Assembly (NCBI GenBank): GCA_017849455.1
Contig: JAFIGX010000022.1
Location: 372,001-436,000, forward strand
DNA length: 64,000 bases
Direction: 5' to 3'
DNA from: Pseudobacter sp.
GTDB taxonomy: Bacteria; Bacteroidota; Bacteroidia; Chitinophagales; Chitinophagaceae
Shown piece after piece: positions 8,348 through 15,501 of the stretch (position 1 is the stretch's first letter; every line of letters starts with the position of its first letter). Made by a program: the position numbers and the translations under genes. The notes below the pieces were generated by a model. That model was not told the DNA's origin and did no database searches. It was given only the letters and a program-made list of their open reading frames with translations.

Positions 8348-8475
8348 TTTGTTGGATTTTATAGATTATCAGGAAAATTCGCCGATCCTCTTTATTGTTT
8401 TTATTTAATTAACATCTTCAATATTCAACGATCTATCCTCTCAATCCATAAAATCCAACAAATCATGGTTCAGAC
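8335..8475 (+). repeat. Family A palindromic element, copy 2
   Basis: Left arm 8335-8376 begins GTCTGAACCATGATTTG. Right arm 8434-8475 ends CAAATCATGGTTCAGAC. The arms are near-complementary over 42 bp, with differences only toward the inner end, and share this copy's private bases (GTTGGATTTTAT) not seen in the copy at 22075. Inner left motif GGAAAATTCGCCG; inner right motif AATATTCAACGA. The left arm provides the stop codon of the EI24 gene and the right arm provides the ATG (8465) of the next gene, so the element fills the whole space between two genes on the same strand. Confidence 0.85.
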
Positions 8476-9172
8476 GCGTACCGTTTATCTCATACCTTCT
8501 ATTCTCTTCGAAAGCGCCACGGAAACCATCCCAGGCTATGTACTCCATGCCGTGAAGGATTGCCAGGTATTTTTCGTGGAGAATGAGCGTAGCGCCCGCC
8601 GCTATCTCAAATCGATCTGGAAAGAAATGGTGATCGATGATTACCAGTGGGTGACTATTCATAAAGCAGAGGATACCGTTCAGGAAGAATTCAGGAAATT
8701 TATTATCGGGGGAAAGAATATCGGCATCATCAGTGAGGCGGGATGCCCGGGAGTGGCTGATCCGGGGCAATTGCTCGTTGAAGTGGCGCACAGGGCCGGC
8801 GCCATTGTAAAACCGCTCGTAGGGCCCAGCTCCATCCTGCTGGCGTTGATGGCCAGTGGCATGAACGGGCAGCAGTTCCGGTTCGTAGGTTATCTGCCTA
8901 TCGATAGCGCCCAGCGTATCAGGGCCATCAAGGACCTGGAAGCGGATTCTGCGCGGAGGAACTGTACACAGTTATTCATAGAGACACCGTATCGGAATAA
9001 CCAGTTGTTGGAAACATTATTGAAGACTTGCCAACCGAGCTCACGGCTATGCATAGCTGCCGATCTCACTTCTCCAACTGAATTCATTCAGACAAGATCG
9101 ATCGCAGAATGGAAGAAGGCCATTCCCGATCTGCATAAACGGCCTACGATCTTTTGTTTGCTAGGGGGGTAA
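8465..9172 (+). CDS. SAM-dependent tetrapyrrole-methylase-family protein (RsmI-like)
   Basis: 235 residues with the tetrapyrrole methylase fold. TVYLIPSILFES is at the N-terminus. SEAGCPGVADPG at about residues 92-103 corresponds to the RsmI 'SDAGTPLISDPG' loop, followed by LVGPSSILLALMASGMNGQQFRFVGYLP, the conserved product-binding region. IETPYRN occurs near residue 177. RsmI methylates the 2'-O of C1402 in 16S rRNA; this shorter Bacteroidota relative lacks the RsmI C-terminal domain, and its target is not established. The start ATG lies inside a family A repeat (codons ATG GTT CAG ACG), so the first four residues are repeat-derived. Confidence 0.82.
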   Translation: MVQTRTVYLIPSILFESATETIPGYVLHAVKDCQVFFVENERSARRYLKSIWKEMVIDDYQWVTIHKAEDTVQEEFRKFIIGGKNIGIISEAGCPGVADPGQLLVEVAHRAGAIVKPLVGPSSILLALMASGMNGQQFRFVGYLPIDSAQRIRAIKDLEADSARRNCTQLFIETPYRNNQLLETLLKTCQPSSRLCIAADLTSPTEFIQTRSIAEWKKAIPDLHKRPTIFCLLGG

Positions 9173-9176
9173 TGCT

Positions 9177-9563
9177 TTATTTAGGCCGGATGATCGTTTC
9201 TGTACTATTGATGGTCCGGATCTCATACACACTGTCCACTATGAATGTCTGCATACCTCTCCAGGGAAGTGCGCCGAAGTAGCTCTTGTAATGCAGTTCC
9301 ACTTCACGGCCGGAGTTTTCCAGCAATGTTTTGGCCACCCTTTCATTCACCACACTGAATTCGAATTCATTACTCTGTACATTGGCTTTGAAACCACTCT
9401 GGATGATCTTGCCCTCATAAGTTTTCCAGATATAACCTTTCTTCTGGAAGGTATTCAGCACGCCGGCCTTGGTGCCATCAGCGAATACCCAGTAAAAGCG
9501 GAAATACACGAAGAGCACCAGCGCCACCACGAAGATTAGCAGGAGGTAACGTTTCCATTTCAT
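9177..9563 (-). CDS. Small membrane-anchored protein of unknown function
   Basis: 128 residues. An N-terminal hydrophobic segment at about residues 6-24 (LLLIFVVALVLFVYFRFYW) acts as a signal anchor. A small beta-rich domain follows (ADGTKAGVLNTFQKKGYIWKTYEGKI and FEFSVVNERVAKTLLEN). Similar short proteins are common in Bacteroidota; I recall some being labelled '6-phosphogluconate dehydrogenase', but nothing here resembles that enzyme. It converges with the RsmI-like gene, with 4 bp between stops. I do not assign a function. Confidence 0.7.
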   Translation of the reverse strand: MKWKRYLLLIFVVALVLFVYFRFYWVFADGTKAGVLNTFQKKGYIWKTYEGKIIQSGFKANVQSNEFEFSVVNERVAKTLLENSGREVELHYKSYFGALPWRGMQTFIVDSVYEIRTINSTETIIRPK

Positions 9564-9671
9564 GTAAAGTCGATTTAGTGAACATTTAATACCTGTTGGC
9601 TGTTATAGCCGCTAAAGTATAACTTTTATATCTACCTTCATACCATAATACCTATAACATAATAGCCTTTT

Positions 9672-10790
9672 ATGCGCATTGGAATTGTTTGTTATCCAAC
9701 TTTTGGCGGGAGTGGTGTTTTAGCAACGGAATTAGGAAAGGCACTGGCCGATAAAGGCCATGTGATCCACTTCATTACCTACCAGCAACCCGTCAGGCTC
9801 AGTGAATTCCATGCCAACATCTTCTACCATGAAGTGAGGGTACCCACTTACCCGCTGTTCGATTACCCTCCTTATGAGACCGCCCTCTCCAGCACCATGG
9901 TGGATGTGATCGTCAATAATAATATCGACCTCCTCCATGTACATTATGCCATTCCTCATGCCTCCGCCGCTTACATGGCCAAGATGATCCTGGCCAAACA
10001 GGGAAGGCGCATACCGGTGATCACCACGCTGCATGGTACGGATATAACGCTGGTGGGGCGCGACAAGACCTTTGCGCCCGTGGTCACTTTCTCCATCAAT
10101 GAAAGCGATGCCATCACGGCCGTTTCCAATAACCTGCGCGACGAGACGTACAAACATTTCAGGATCGACAAACAGATAGAGGTGATCCAGAACTTCGTTG
10201 ATGTAAAACGCTTCAATAAAAAACCGATCGATGCCTTCCGCCGCGTCATTGCCCCCAACGGCGAAAAGATATTATTGCATGCCTCCAATTTCCGGAAATT
10301 GAAAAGAGTGGAAGATGTGGTGAGGATCTTCGCAGAAGTGGTGAAGAAAGTGCCAGCCAAATTGCTATTCGTGGGCGATGGCCCCGAAAGACCTGTAGCA
10401 GAAAGCCTTTGCCGCGAGCTGAACAATTGCGATGATACCCGTTTCCTGGGCCGCCAGGAACAGATCGAAGAGATCCTCGCCATTTCCGATCTCTTCCTGC
10501 TCACTTCCGATTATGAAAGCTTCGGTCTCGCCGCCCTCGAAGCCATGGCTGCCGGCGTACCGGTGATCTCCACCAATGCTGGTGGATTGCCGGAGATCAA
10601 TGTGCAGGGAAAAACAGGCTACCTCGGCAATGTAGGCGATGTGGAGACCATGAGCCGCTATGCCACCGAGCTCCTGCTGGATGAAGAAAAATTGAAACAA
10701 TTCAAACAGAATGCCGCCGAACACGCACGGCATTATGATATCGACAGGATAGTACCGATGTATGAGGCGCTTTACAATCGGTTTCTCTGA
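9672..10790 (+). CDS. bshA: N-acetyl-alpha-D-glucosaminyl L-malate synthase
   Basis: A 372-residue GT4-family glycosyltransferase, the first enzyme of bacillithiol synthesis (UDP-GlcNAc + L-malate). Features: MRIGIVCYPTFGGSGVLATELG at the N-terminus, HVHYAIPHA near residue 96, TTLHGTDITLVG near 120, FSINESDAITAVSNNL near 140, and the C-terminal nucleotide-sugar site with SDYESFGLAALEAMAAGVP.IS (E-x7-E type) near residue 278. Length and all motifs are typical. Bacillithiol is the low-molecular-weight thiol of many Bacteroidota; the other bsh genes are not in this window. ATG at 9672 is the family start. Confidence 0.93.
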   Translation: MRIGIVCYPTFGGSGVLATELGKALADKGHVIHFITYQQPVRLSEFHANIFYHEVRVPTYPLFDYPPYETALSSTMVDVIVNNNIDLLHVHYAIPHASAAYMAKMILAKQGRRIPVITTLHGTDITLVGRDKTFAPVVTFSINESDAITAVSNNLRDETYKHFRIDKQIEVIQNFVDVKRFNKKPIDAFRRVIAPNGEKILLHASNFRKLKRVEDVVRIFAEVVKKVPAKLLFVGDGPERPVAESLCRELNNCDDTRFLGRQEQIEEILAISDLFLLTSDYESFGLAALEAMAAGVPVISTNAGGLPEINVQGKTGYLGNVGDVETMSRYATELLLDEEKLKQFKQNAAEHARHYDIDRIVPMYEALYNRFL

Positions 10791-10795
10791 TTGGA

Positions 10796-10866
10796 ACTGA
10801 GGTATGAAGTCAGAGGTATGAAAAAACAGGGACCCTCCTACCTCAGACCTCCGACTTCATACCTCA
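10796..10866. repeat. Family C word-reiterated palindrome, copy 1
   Basis: Left arm about 10796-10821: TGAGGTATGAAGTC followed by AGAGGTATGA. Right arm about 10833-10866: CCTACCTCAGACCTCCGACTTCATACCTCA, here described by its words CCTACCTCAGACC and GACTTCATACCTCA. The element lies between the convergent bshA and EnvC-like genes and may form a bidirectional hairpin in transcripts. The TGA stop of the EnvC-like gene (10866-10864) is the first word of the right arm on the minus strand. Confidence 0.7.
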
Positions 10867-12171
10867 TCTTCTTCTTATCCATGACTCCGGGTTCAGGTTG
10901 GTGCGCTCCTGCAAAAGGAGGAATTCGATCTCTCCATTACCGTCATCATTAGCCGAAGCCTTGCCCAATATCTGGCCCGTTACCACTTTCTGACCTTTGG
11001 TAACGCTTACAGAAGTGAGATTACTATATACAGTGAAGTATTTTCCATGGCGGACCATCACACCCCAGTTGCCTTCCACATCGAAAATACTGGTCACATC
11101 TCCCTCATATACAGCTTTCACGGCAGCACCTGTCTGCGTTTCGATGGTGAGGCCGGGATTGTTCCCCGTAATGGTAGTGCCTTCCACTTTATAAGGACCG
11201 AAATGCAGTTTGATCTCTCCGCTGCCCACCGGCCAGGGTAGTTTTCCTTTGTTCTTTTCAAAATTGCCGGAAAGCTCCAATGCTTCGGGCGTTGCCTCGA
11301 ACACGGATTCTTTTTTCGCTACCGGCTTCTCCGTTTTCTTCGGAGCAGTGGCGGCAGTATTGCCCGGCTCAGGTTTTGCAGCAGCAGCCCTGGCCTTCTC
11401 TCTTTCCCTTTCAGCCTTTTCGGCTGCCAGGGCTTTTTCACGGGCAGCCCTGATCTCCTTGTCGATCGCAGCGCGGATGGCTGCTTTTAATTTGGCATCT
11501 GCCTTGGCTTTGGCAGTAAGCTCTTTGGATATCTCTTTTTCCCTTGCTTTCAGTTTATTGACGAATTCATCTTTTTCCTTTCGTTCACCGACCAGCGCCA
11601 GCTTTTCCTTTTCCTGCTTTTGCAGTACATCATCTTTCTGCTTGCGGCTGCTCTCCAGCCCGGTGATCTTGTCGTGCAGCAATACCTGTGTTTTCTTGAT
11701 GGTCCCGGCCTGCTCCTCACGGTACTGGCGATAGGATTTCAGGTATTCGATCCGCTTGAGCGCATCGTTGAAGTTGGTGGCTGAAAAAATAAAATTCAGG
11801 AAGTCGTAGTTGCCGCGATTCTTGTAAGCGTAGACCACACTGCGTTCATATTGCACTTTGAGCGTGTCCAGTTCCTTCTTGAGGCGGGAGATCTCATTGC
11901 GCGACTGCCCGATGGAGCTTTGGATCACATCGATCTGGTCATTGATATTGTTGATGGCCTGTTCACGGAGGCGGAGTTTTTTGGTGATCATGGCCAGTTG
12001 ACCAAGGCCGGCTTTCTTGTTCTTCTTGGTATCGTCCAGGGTGCGTTTAAGATCATCGATCTCCTGTTGGATCTCGGCTTGCTTTTTCTTCAGCTCATCA
12101 CTGCTCTGCTGCCCCTTCACAAAGGTGGCGCCCAATATGATCAGTAAACAGGTGACCAGGAACTTCTGCAT
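10864..12171 (-). CDS. EnvC/NlpD-type murein hydrolase activator (degenerate M23 domain)
   Basis: 435 residues. Signal peptide MQKFLVTCLLIILGATFVKG, then a long coiled coil at about residues 22-260 (repeated SDELKKKQAEIQQEIDDL-like heptads), an Ala/Glu/Lys-rich linker, and a C-terminal LytM/M23 domain at about 310-435. The zinc ligands of active M23 peptidases are missing: the H-x3-D site reads NNPGLTIE, and the final HxH is replaced in GEIEFLLLQ. Coiled coil plus inactive LytM is the EnvC pattern, in which the protein activates amidases at division rather than cutting peptidoglycan. It is the last gene of the porU-to-EnvC minus block. Confidence 0.85.
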   Translation of the reverse strand: MQKFLVTCLLIILGATFVKGQQSSDELKKKQAEIQQEIDDLKRTLDDTKKNKKAGLGQLAMITKKLRLREQAINNINDQIDVIQSSIGQSRNEISRLKKELDTLKVQYERSVVYAYKNRGNYDFLNFIFSATNFNDALKRIEYLKSYRQYREEQAGTIKKTQVLLHDKITGLESSRKQKDDVLQKQEKEKLALVGERKEKDEFVNKLKAREKEISKELTAKAKADAKLKAAIRAAIDKEIRAAREKALAAEKAEREREKARAAAAKPEPGNTAATAPKKTEKPVAKKESVFEATPEALELSGNFEKNKGKLPWPVGSGEIKLHFGPYKVEGTTITGNNPGLTIETQTGAAVKAVYEGDVTSIFDVEGNWGVMVRHGKYFTVYSNLTSVSVTKGQKVVTGQILGKASANDDGNGEIEFLLLQERTNLNPESWIRRR

Positions 12172-12216
12172 GGAACACGATTTAAAAGTTGAACAATCCG
12201 TTTGAAATGTCTCTTT

Positions 12217-12247
12217 CCGACATCAGACCTCAAACTTCCTACCTCAT
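12217..12247. repeat. Family C word repeat, half copy
   Basis: ACATCAGACCTCAAACTTCC followed by TACCTCATGA matches the right arm of the element at 10796-10866. No left arm is seen next to it. It sits in the 84-bp gap between the stop of the DUF4292 lipoprotein and the start of the EnvC-like gene. The same gap also has a weak family B-like word (AAAAGTTGAACAA at about 12183-12195). Confidence 0.5.
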
Positions 12248-12255
12248 GATAACGC

Positions 12256-13071
12256 TTATTGGCGGTCAAAATTTTTCGGGACATTGAACGGAAAGTTTAA
12301 ATCTAAGTTAAAGTCAATTTGTTTGAACTGCAACTGTATATCCAGTTTGCTCTTCTCGGATACCGCTATGCGGCGGTAGGTAGAGAAGGGGAAGCCATAC
12401 CGGTTGTCGTACCCCCCATAAGTGATATTGCAGGTACGGGCCCTCAGGGGGTCCACGTCATCCAGCTTACTATGCTGTAACAGGTAATCGTTGTTCGATA
12501 CGGTGAGCAGGTGCTTGAAGAGATGGCCGATGCTGATCAGTGAAGTGGTACGTTCATCCCGTTTATAGGATACGATATTGCTATCGAGATATACGGGGTT
12601 ACCGATGAGGATATTCTGCAGATCGGTAAAGGTGAGGGGTATTTTCGCAACGTCCTGCAAATAGCCCACGGAACGCAGTTGCACTACCTTATCGAGCTTG
12701 TTGAGCACTTTTACACTGTCGGGGGTGATGAGCACGCGGAAAGCTTCGATACCCAGGAGGGCCGTGATGCTTACCCAGATCATGCTGTCTTTGTACATGC
12801 GGAGATTGGCATTGAAATCGCTTTTCTTACCATCATTACCTACAAAATCCACTTTTACCTTGGCCGCGAAAGTGCGGAAGTTGATCTTTCTGTTCTCAAC
12901 GGCATGATAGGTATCCATGATATACCTCATGGAATCGGCCTTCGAGTCGATCACAGGGATCACGTGTGAAGTATCTTTTTTAGTGATCGCGGATTGGATC
13001 TTTTTGGTAGACCGGCAGCTACTCATGGCTATGATGACTACAGGAACCAGTAACCAGTAACGATATTTCAT
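12256..13071 (-). CDS. DUF4292-family lipoprotein
   Basis: 271 residues with a lipoprotein signal: MKYRYWLLVPVVIIAMSSC, Cys at residue 19. The mature part has the features of DUF4292 proteins of Bacteroidota: INFRTFAAKVKVDF near residue 63, DSMIWVSITALLGIEAFRVLITPDSV near 95-120, and a C-terminal FKQIDFNLDLNFPFNVPKNF. The fold is expected to be LolA/LolB-like, so a role in moving lipids or lipoproteins is plausible but unproven. It sits 16 bp downstream of dut and upstream of the EnvC-like gene; this order (dut, DUF4292, EnvC) is common in the phylum. Confidence 0.8.
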   Translation of the reverse strand: MKYRYWLLVPVVIIAMSSCRSTKKIQSAITKKDTSHVIPVIDSKADSMRYIMDTYHAVENRKINFRTFAAKVKVDFVGNDGKKSDFNANLRMYKDSMIWVSITALLGIEAFRVLITPDSVKVLNKLDKVVQLRSVGYLQDVAKIPLTFTDLQNILIGNPVYLDSNIVSYKRDERTTSLISIGHLFKHLLTVSNNDYLLQHSKLDDVDPLRARTCNITYGGYDNRYGFPFSTYRRIAVSEKSKLDIQLQFKQIDFNLDLNFPFNVPKNFDRQ

Positions 13072-13086
13072 CAGTTGGATTGTATT

Positions 13087-13530
13087 TTAGGATTTTCCGG
13101 TATGCCCGAAACCGCCATCCTGGCGAACGGTGGAAGATATGGAGGCGACAGGCACCCAGGCCACACGATCAACCTGGTGGACCACCATCTGCGCGATCCT
13201 GTCTCCATGATGGACCACCTGTTCTTCCTGCGAGAGATTGATCAGGATGATCTTGAGCTCTCCCCTGTAATCCGCATCGATAGTGCCGGGTGTGTTGAGG
13301 CAGGTAAGCCCCTGCTTGATGGCCAGTCCGCTGCGGGGCCTGATCTGTGCTTCATAACCTTCCGGCAGTTCCATGAACAGTCCGGTTGGAATGAGCGTAC
13401 GTTCCATGGGTTGTAAAGTGACCGGAGATTCCAGGTTAGCCCGGATGTCCATACCTGCTGCGCCGGCAGTTCCATACTCCGGCAGCGGGTTGGCGGATTG
13501 ATTGATGATCTTGACGTTTATCGTTGGCAT
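13087..13530 (-). CDS. dut: dUTP diphosphatase
   Basis: 147 residues from the ATG at 13530 (MPTINVKIINQS); a TTG two codons upstream is less likely. It hydrolyses dUTP to dUMP. All five trimeric dUTPase motifs are present: GMDIRANLE (I), RPRSGLAIK (II), NTPGTIDADYRGE (III), GDRIAQMVV (IV) and RQDGGFGHTG (V, the C-terminal arm over the active site). Only 12 bp separate it from ispF and 15 bp from the next gene, so the three are probably one transcript. Confidence 0.96.
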   Translation of the reverse strand: MPTINVKIINQSANPLPEYGTAGAAGMDIRANLESPVTLQPMERTLIPTGLFMELPEGYEAQIRPRSGLAIKQGLTCLNTPGTIDADYRGELKIILINLSQEEQVVHHGDRIAQMVVHQVDRVAWVPVASISSTVRQDGGFGHTGKS

Positions 13531-13542
13531 CCGCAAATATAA

Positions 13543-14019
13543 TCATTCCCGCATCAGCAGCACAGTTGCATAGGCTACAAGACCTTCTTCCCTGCCGACA
13601 AATCCCATCCTTTCGGTGGTGGTGGCCTTCACGGAAACATCGTTCATGGTAATTTCGAGGATCTGTGCAATCACTGCGCGCATCTGTTCCGAATACTTTT
13701 TGATCTTGGGCGCTTCGAGGCACACCGATGAATCGACGTTGACCACTTTGTATTTTTTTTGCCTGATCAGCTCGAAACATTTCTTCAGCAGTATCTTACT
13801 GTCGATATCCTTGAATGCCGGATCTGTATTGGGAAAATGCATGCCGATATCGCCCAATGCCAGTGCGCCCAGCAGCGCATCGCAGATCGCATGCAATAGA
13901 ACGTCTGCATCACTATGGCCCAATGATCCTTTTGAATGCGGAATTTTCACTCCACCTATCCAAAGTTCACGGCCTTCTGTTAGCTGGTGGAAATCGATCC
14001 CGAACCCTGTCCTGTACAT
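13543..14019 (-). CDS. ispF: 2-C-methyl-D-erythritol 2,4-cyclodiphosphate synthase
   Basis: 158 residues from the ATG at 14019 (MYRTGFGIDFHQL). The frame stays open to 14073, but that part crosses a terminator hairpin and is not coding. This MEP-pathway enzyme makes isoprenoid precursors. The metal ligands are visible in DFH near residue 8-10 and in GHSDADVLLHAICDALLGA near 34-52, followed by GDIGMHFPNTD and the C-terminal KATTTERMGFVGREEG. Length is normal. It is first of a likely ispF-dut-DUF4292-EnvC transcript, starting behind the terminator after porV. Confidence 0.95.
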   Translation of the reverse strand: MYRTGFGIDFHQLTEGRELWIGGVKIPHSKGSLGHSDADVLLHAICDALLGALALGDIGMHFPNTDPAFKDIDSKILLKKCFELIRQKKYKVVNVDSSVCLEAPKIKKYSEQMRAVIAQILEITMNDVSVKATTTERMGFVGREEGLVAYATVLLMRE

Positions 14020-14040
14020 ATTGAATGATTGTGAAATTAA

Positions 14041-14070
14041 AAAGCGCCCCGGTCTATGACCGGGACGCTT
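14041..14070 (-). terminator. Hairpin between porV and ispF
   Basis: AAGCG-CC-CCGGTC, loop TAT, GACCGG-GA-CGCTT forms a GC-rich stem just after the porV stop on the minus strand. A box CAAATATA at 14070-14077 (TATATTTG on the minus strand) overlaps its upstream edge and could be the -7 element of an ispF promoter, 50 bp before that start. The two signals together suggest transcription units change here. No long T-run follows. Confidence 0.55.
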
Positions 14071-14105
14071 CAAATATATCTGAATTTTATATTTTCTCCT
14101 TTCAA

Positions 14106-15278
14106 TTATTTCTCGAGGTCGAACACGAGCCCGAAACGCAGTGTGTTGGAGAGCGGGTTCCTGTTCACGCCACTTCCTGAAGGAATGAGGTAAGAGAAAT
14201 TGAGCCCGAATACATTGTATTTGATACCGAGACCAAGCGAAAAATATTTTCGGTTGCCCTTGGTCTTGTCTTCATAAAAATAACCGGCACGTACGAAGAA
14301 CTGGTCATTATAACCATATTCGGCGCCGATCGAGGCAGAGAATTCTTTCAACTCTTCGTTGAAGCCGCCCGGCGCATCACCGAAAGAGCTGAACCAACTG
14401 CTCACCACGCTCTTGTTCCTGTATTTAGCGAGAGCGGCAGAATCTTTGGAGGTCTTATCGGGATCATCGTCCGGCGCTGCCTGGGGAGGTGTAGGCACCA
14501 ATAGTTTATGGAGATCGATACCGAAAGTGAGTTTATTGGCCTCATCGAGCACGGTAGTATAAGTAGTACCGAAGCTCAGGTTGGCAGGGATATAATCTTT
14601 TTGCGTGGCATCATTGGTATAGGCGATCTTGGTACCGAGATTGGTAAGTGTGGCGCCGAAGTTCCATCCTTTGCCGCTTTCATCGGCGCCGGTATAGAAG
14701 AAGGAGATATCACCTGCCACGGCATGCCCGGTTTTATAGGTGGTCCCATCGATCTGCTGGCCTGCTGCCAGGTTGGAATTGATATACCGTAATGCGATGC
14801 CAAGGCCGATCTTGTCGCTCAGTTTACGGGAGTAACCCAGGTCGACACCGAATTCGCGGGGACGGCCTTCGCCGAGATCGGTACCACCGATATTGGTGAA
14901 CTGGATATTACCGAGACTGAAATAACGCACAGAAGCAGACAGGGCCTGGTTTTCATCGAGCTTATAATAGCCTGCCGCCGCGAGGAGGTACACATCATTC
15001 AAACCGAGGTCTTTCAACCAGGGTGTATAAGTAACGCCTATTCCGATATCATTTTTGGCAAAAGGTGTTTTAGCGAGGTTCCAGAAAGCGGAGTTGGCAT
15101 CCGGTGAAGTGGCTACACCCAGTTCACCCATTCCACCCGCTCGTGCATCCGGAGAGATGCGTAAAAAAGGTACAGCCGTCGTCACTACATTGGGTTTGTT
15201 ATAATCCTGGGCAGTCAATTTGTTGGCACCTGCCAGTAAAACCAACAAAGCAGTTAGTTTTAAAGTCTTTCGTTTCAT
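14106..15278 (-). CDS. porV: Type IX secretion outer membrane protein PorV
   Basis: 390 residues. Signal peptide MKRKTLKLTALLVLLAGANKLTAQ, then the strongly conserved TAVPFLRISPDARAGGMGELGVATSPDANSAFWN and a 14-stranded FadL-like barrel. PorV binds the C-terminal signal of type IX cargo after translocation and delivers it to the sortase PorU. A variable Pro/Asp-rich loop (TPPQAAPDDDPDKTSKD) lies near residue 265. porU is immediately upstream on the same strand, as in other Bacteroidota, which supports the call. Confidence 0.92.
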   Translation of the reverse strand: MKRKTLKLTALLVLLAGANKLTAQDYNKPNVVTTAVPFLRISPDARAGGMGELGVATSPDANSAFWNLAKTPFAKNDIGIGVTYTPWLKDLGLNDVYLLAAAGYYKLDENQALSASVRYFSLGNIQFTNIGGTDLGEGRPREFGVDLGYSRKLSDKIGLGIALRYINSNLAAGQQIDGTTYKTGHAVAGDISFFYTGADESGKGWNFGATLTNLGTKIAYTNDATQKDYIPANLSFGTTYTTVLDEANKLTFGIDLHKLLVPTPPQAAPDDDPDKTSKDSAALAKYRNKSVVSSWFSSFGDAPGGFNEELKEFSASIGAEYGYNDQFFVRAGYFYEDKTKGNRKYFSLGLGIKYNVFGLNFSYLIPSGSGVNRNPLSNTLRFGLVFDLEK

Positions 15279-15501
15279 AACGTATTTATCTGTTTTAAAG
15301 GTCTGATAATACTGCCGCCAACAAATGCTTACGATTTGTAATACAAATTTTAGGAATCGGATCAGAATAGCTTTGGTTAATTAAGCTTTGTTGAGGCAAT
15401 GGATAAAATGTCGGAGTAGAGTTTAGTCAAATAAGAATGGCTTTAAAGTCAAATGGAACGGCTAAAATACACGATTTTCTATATATACAAATAAATACTA
15501 T

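Noticed and set aside
9177..9563. 6-phosphogluconate dehydrogenase
   Set aside because: A label I recall being applied to similar small proteins, but there is no nucleotide-binding fold or matching length.
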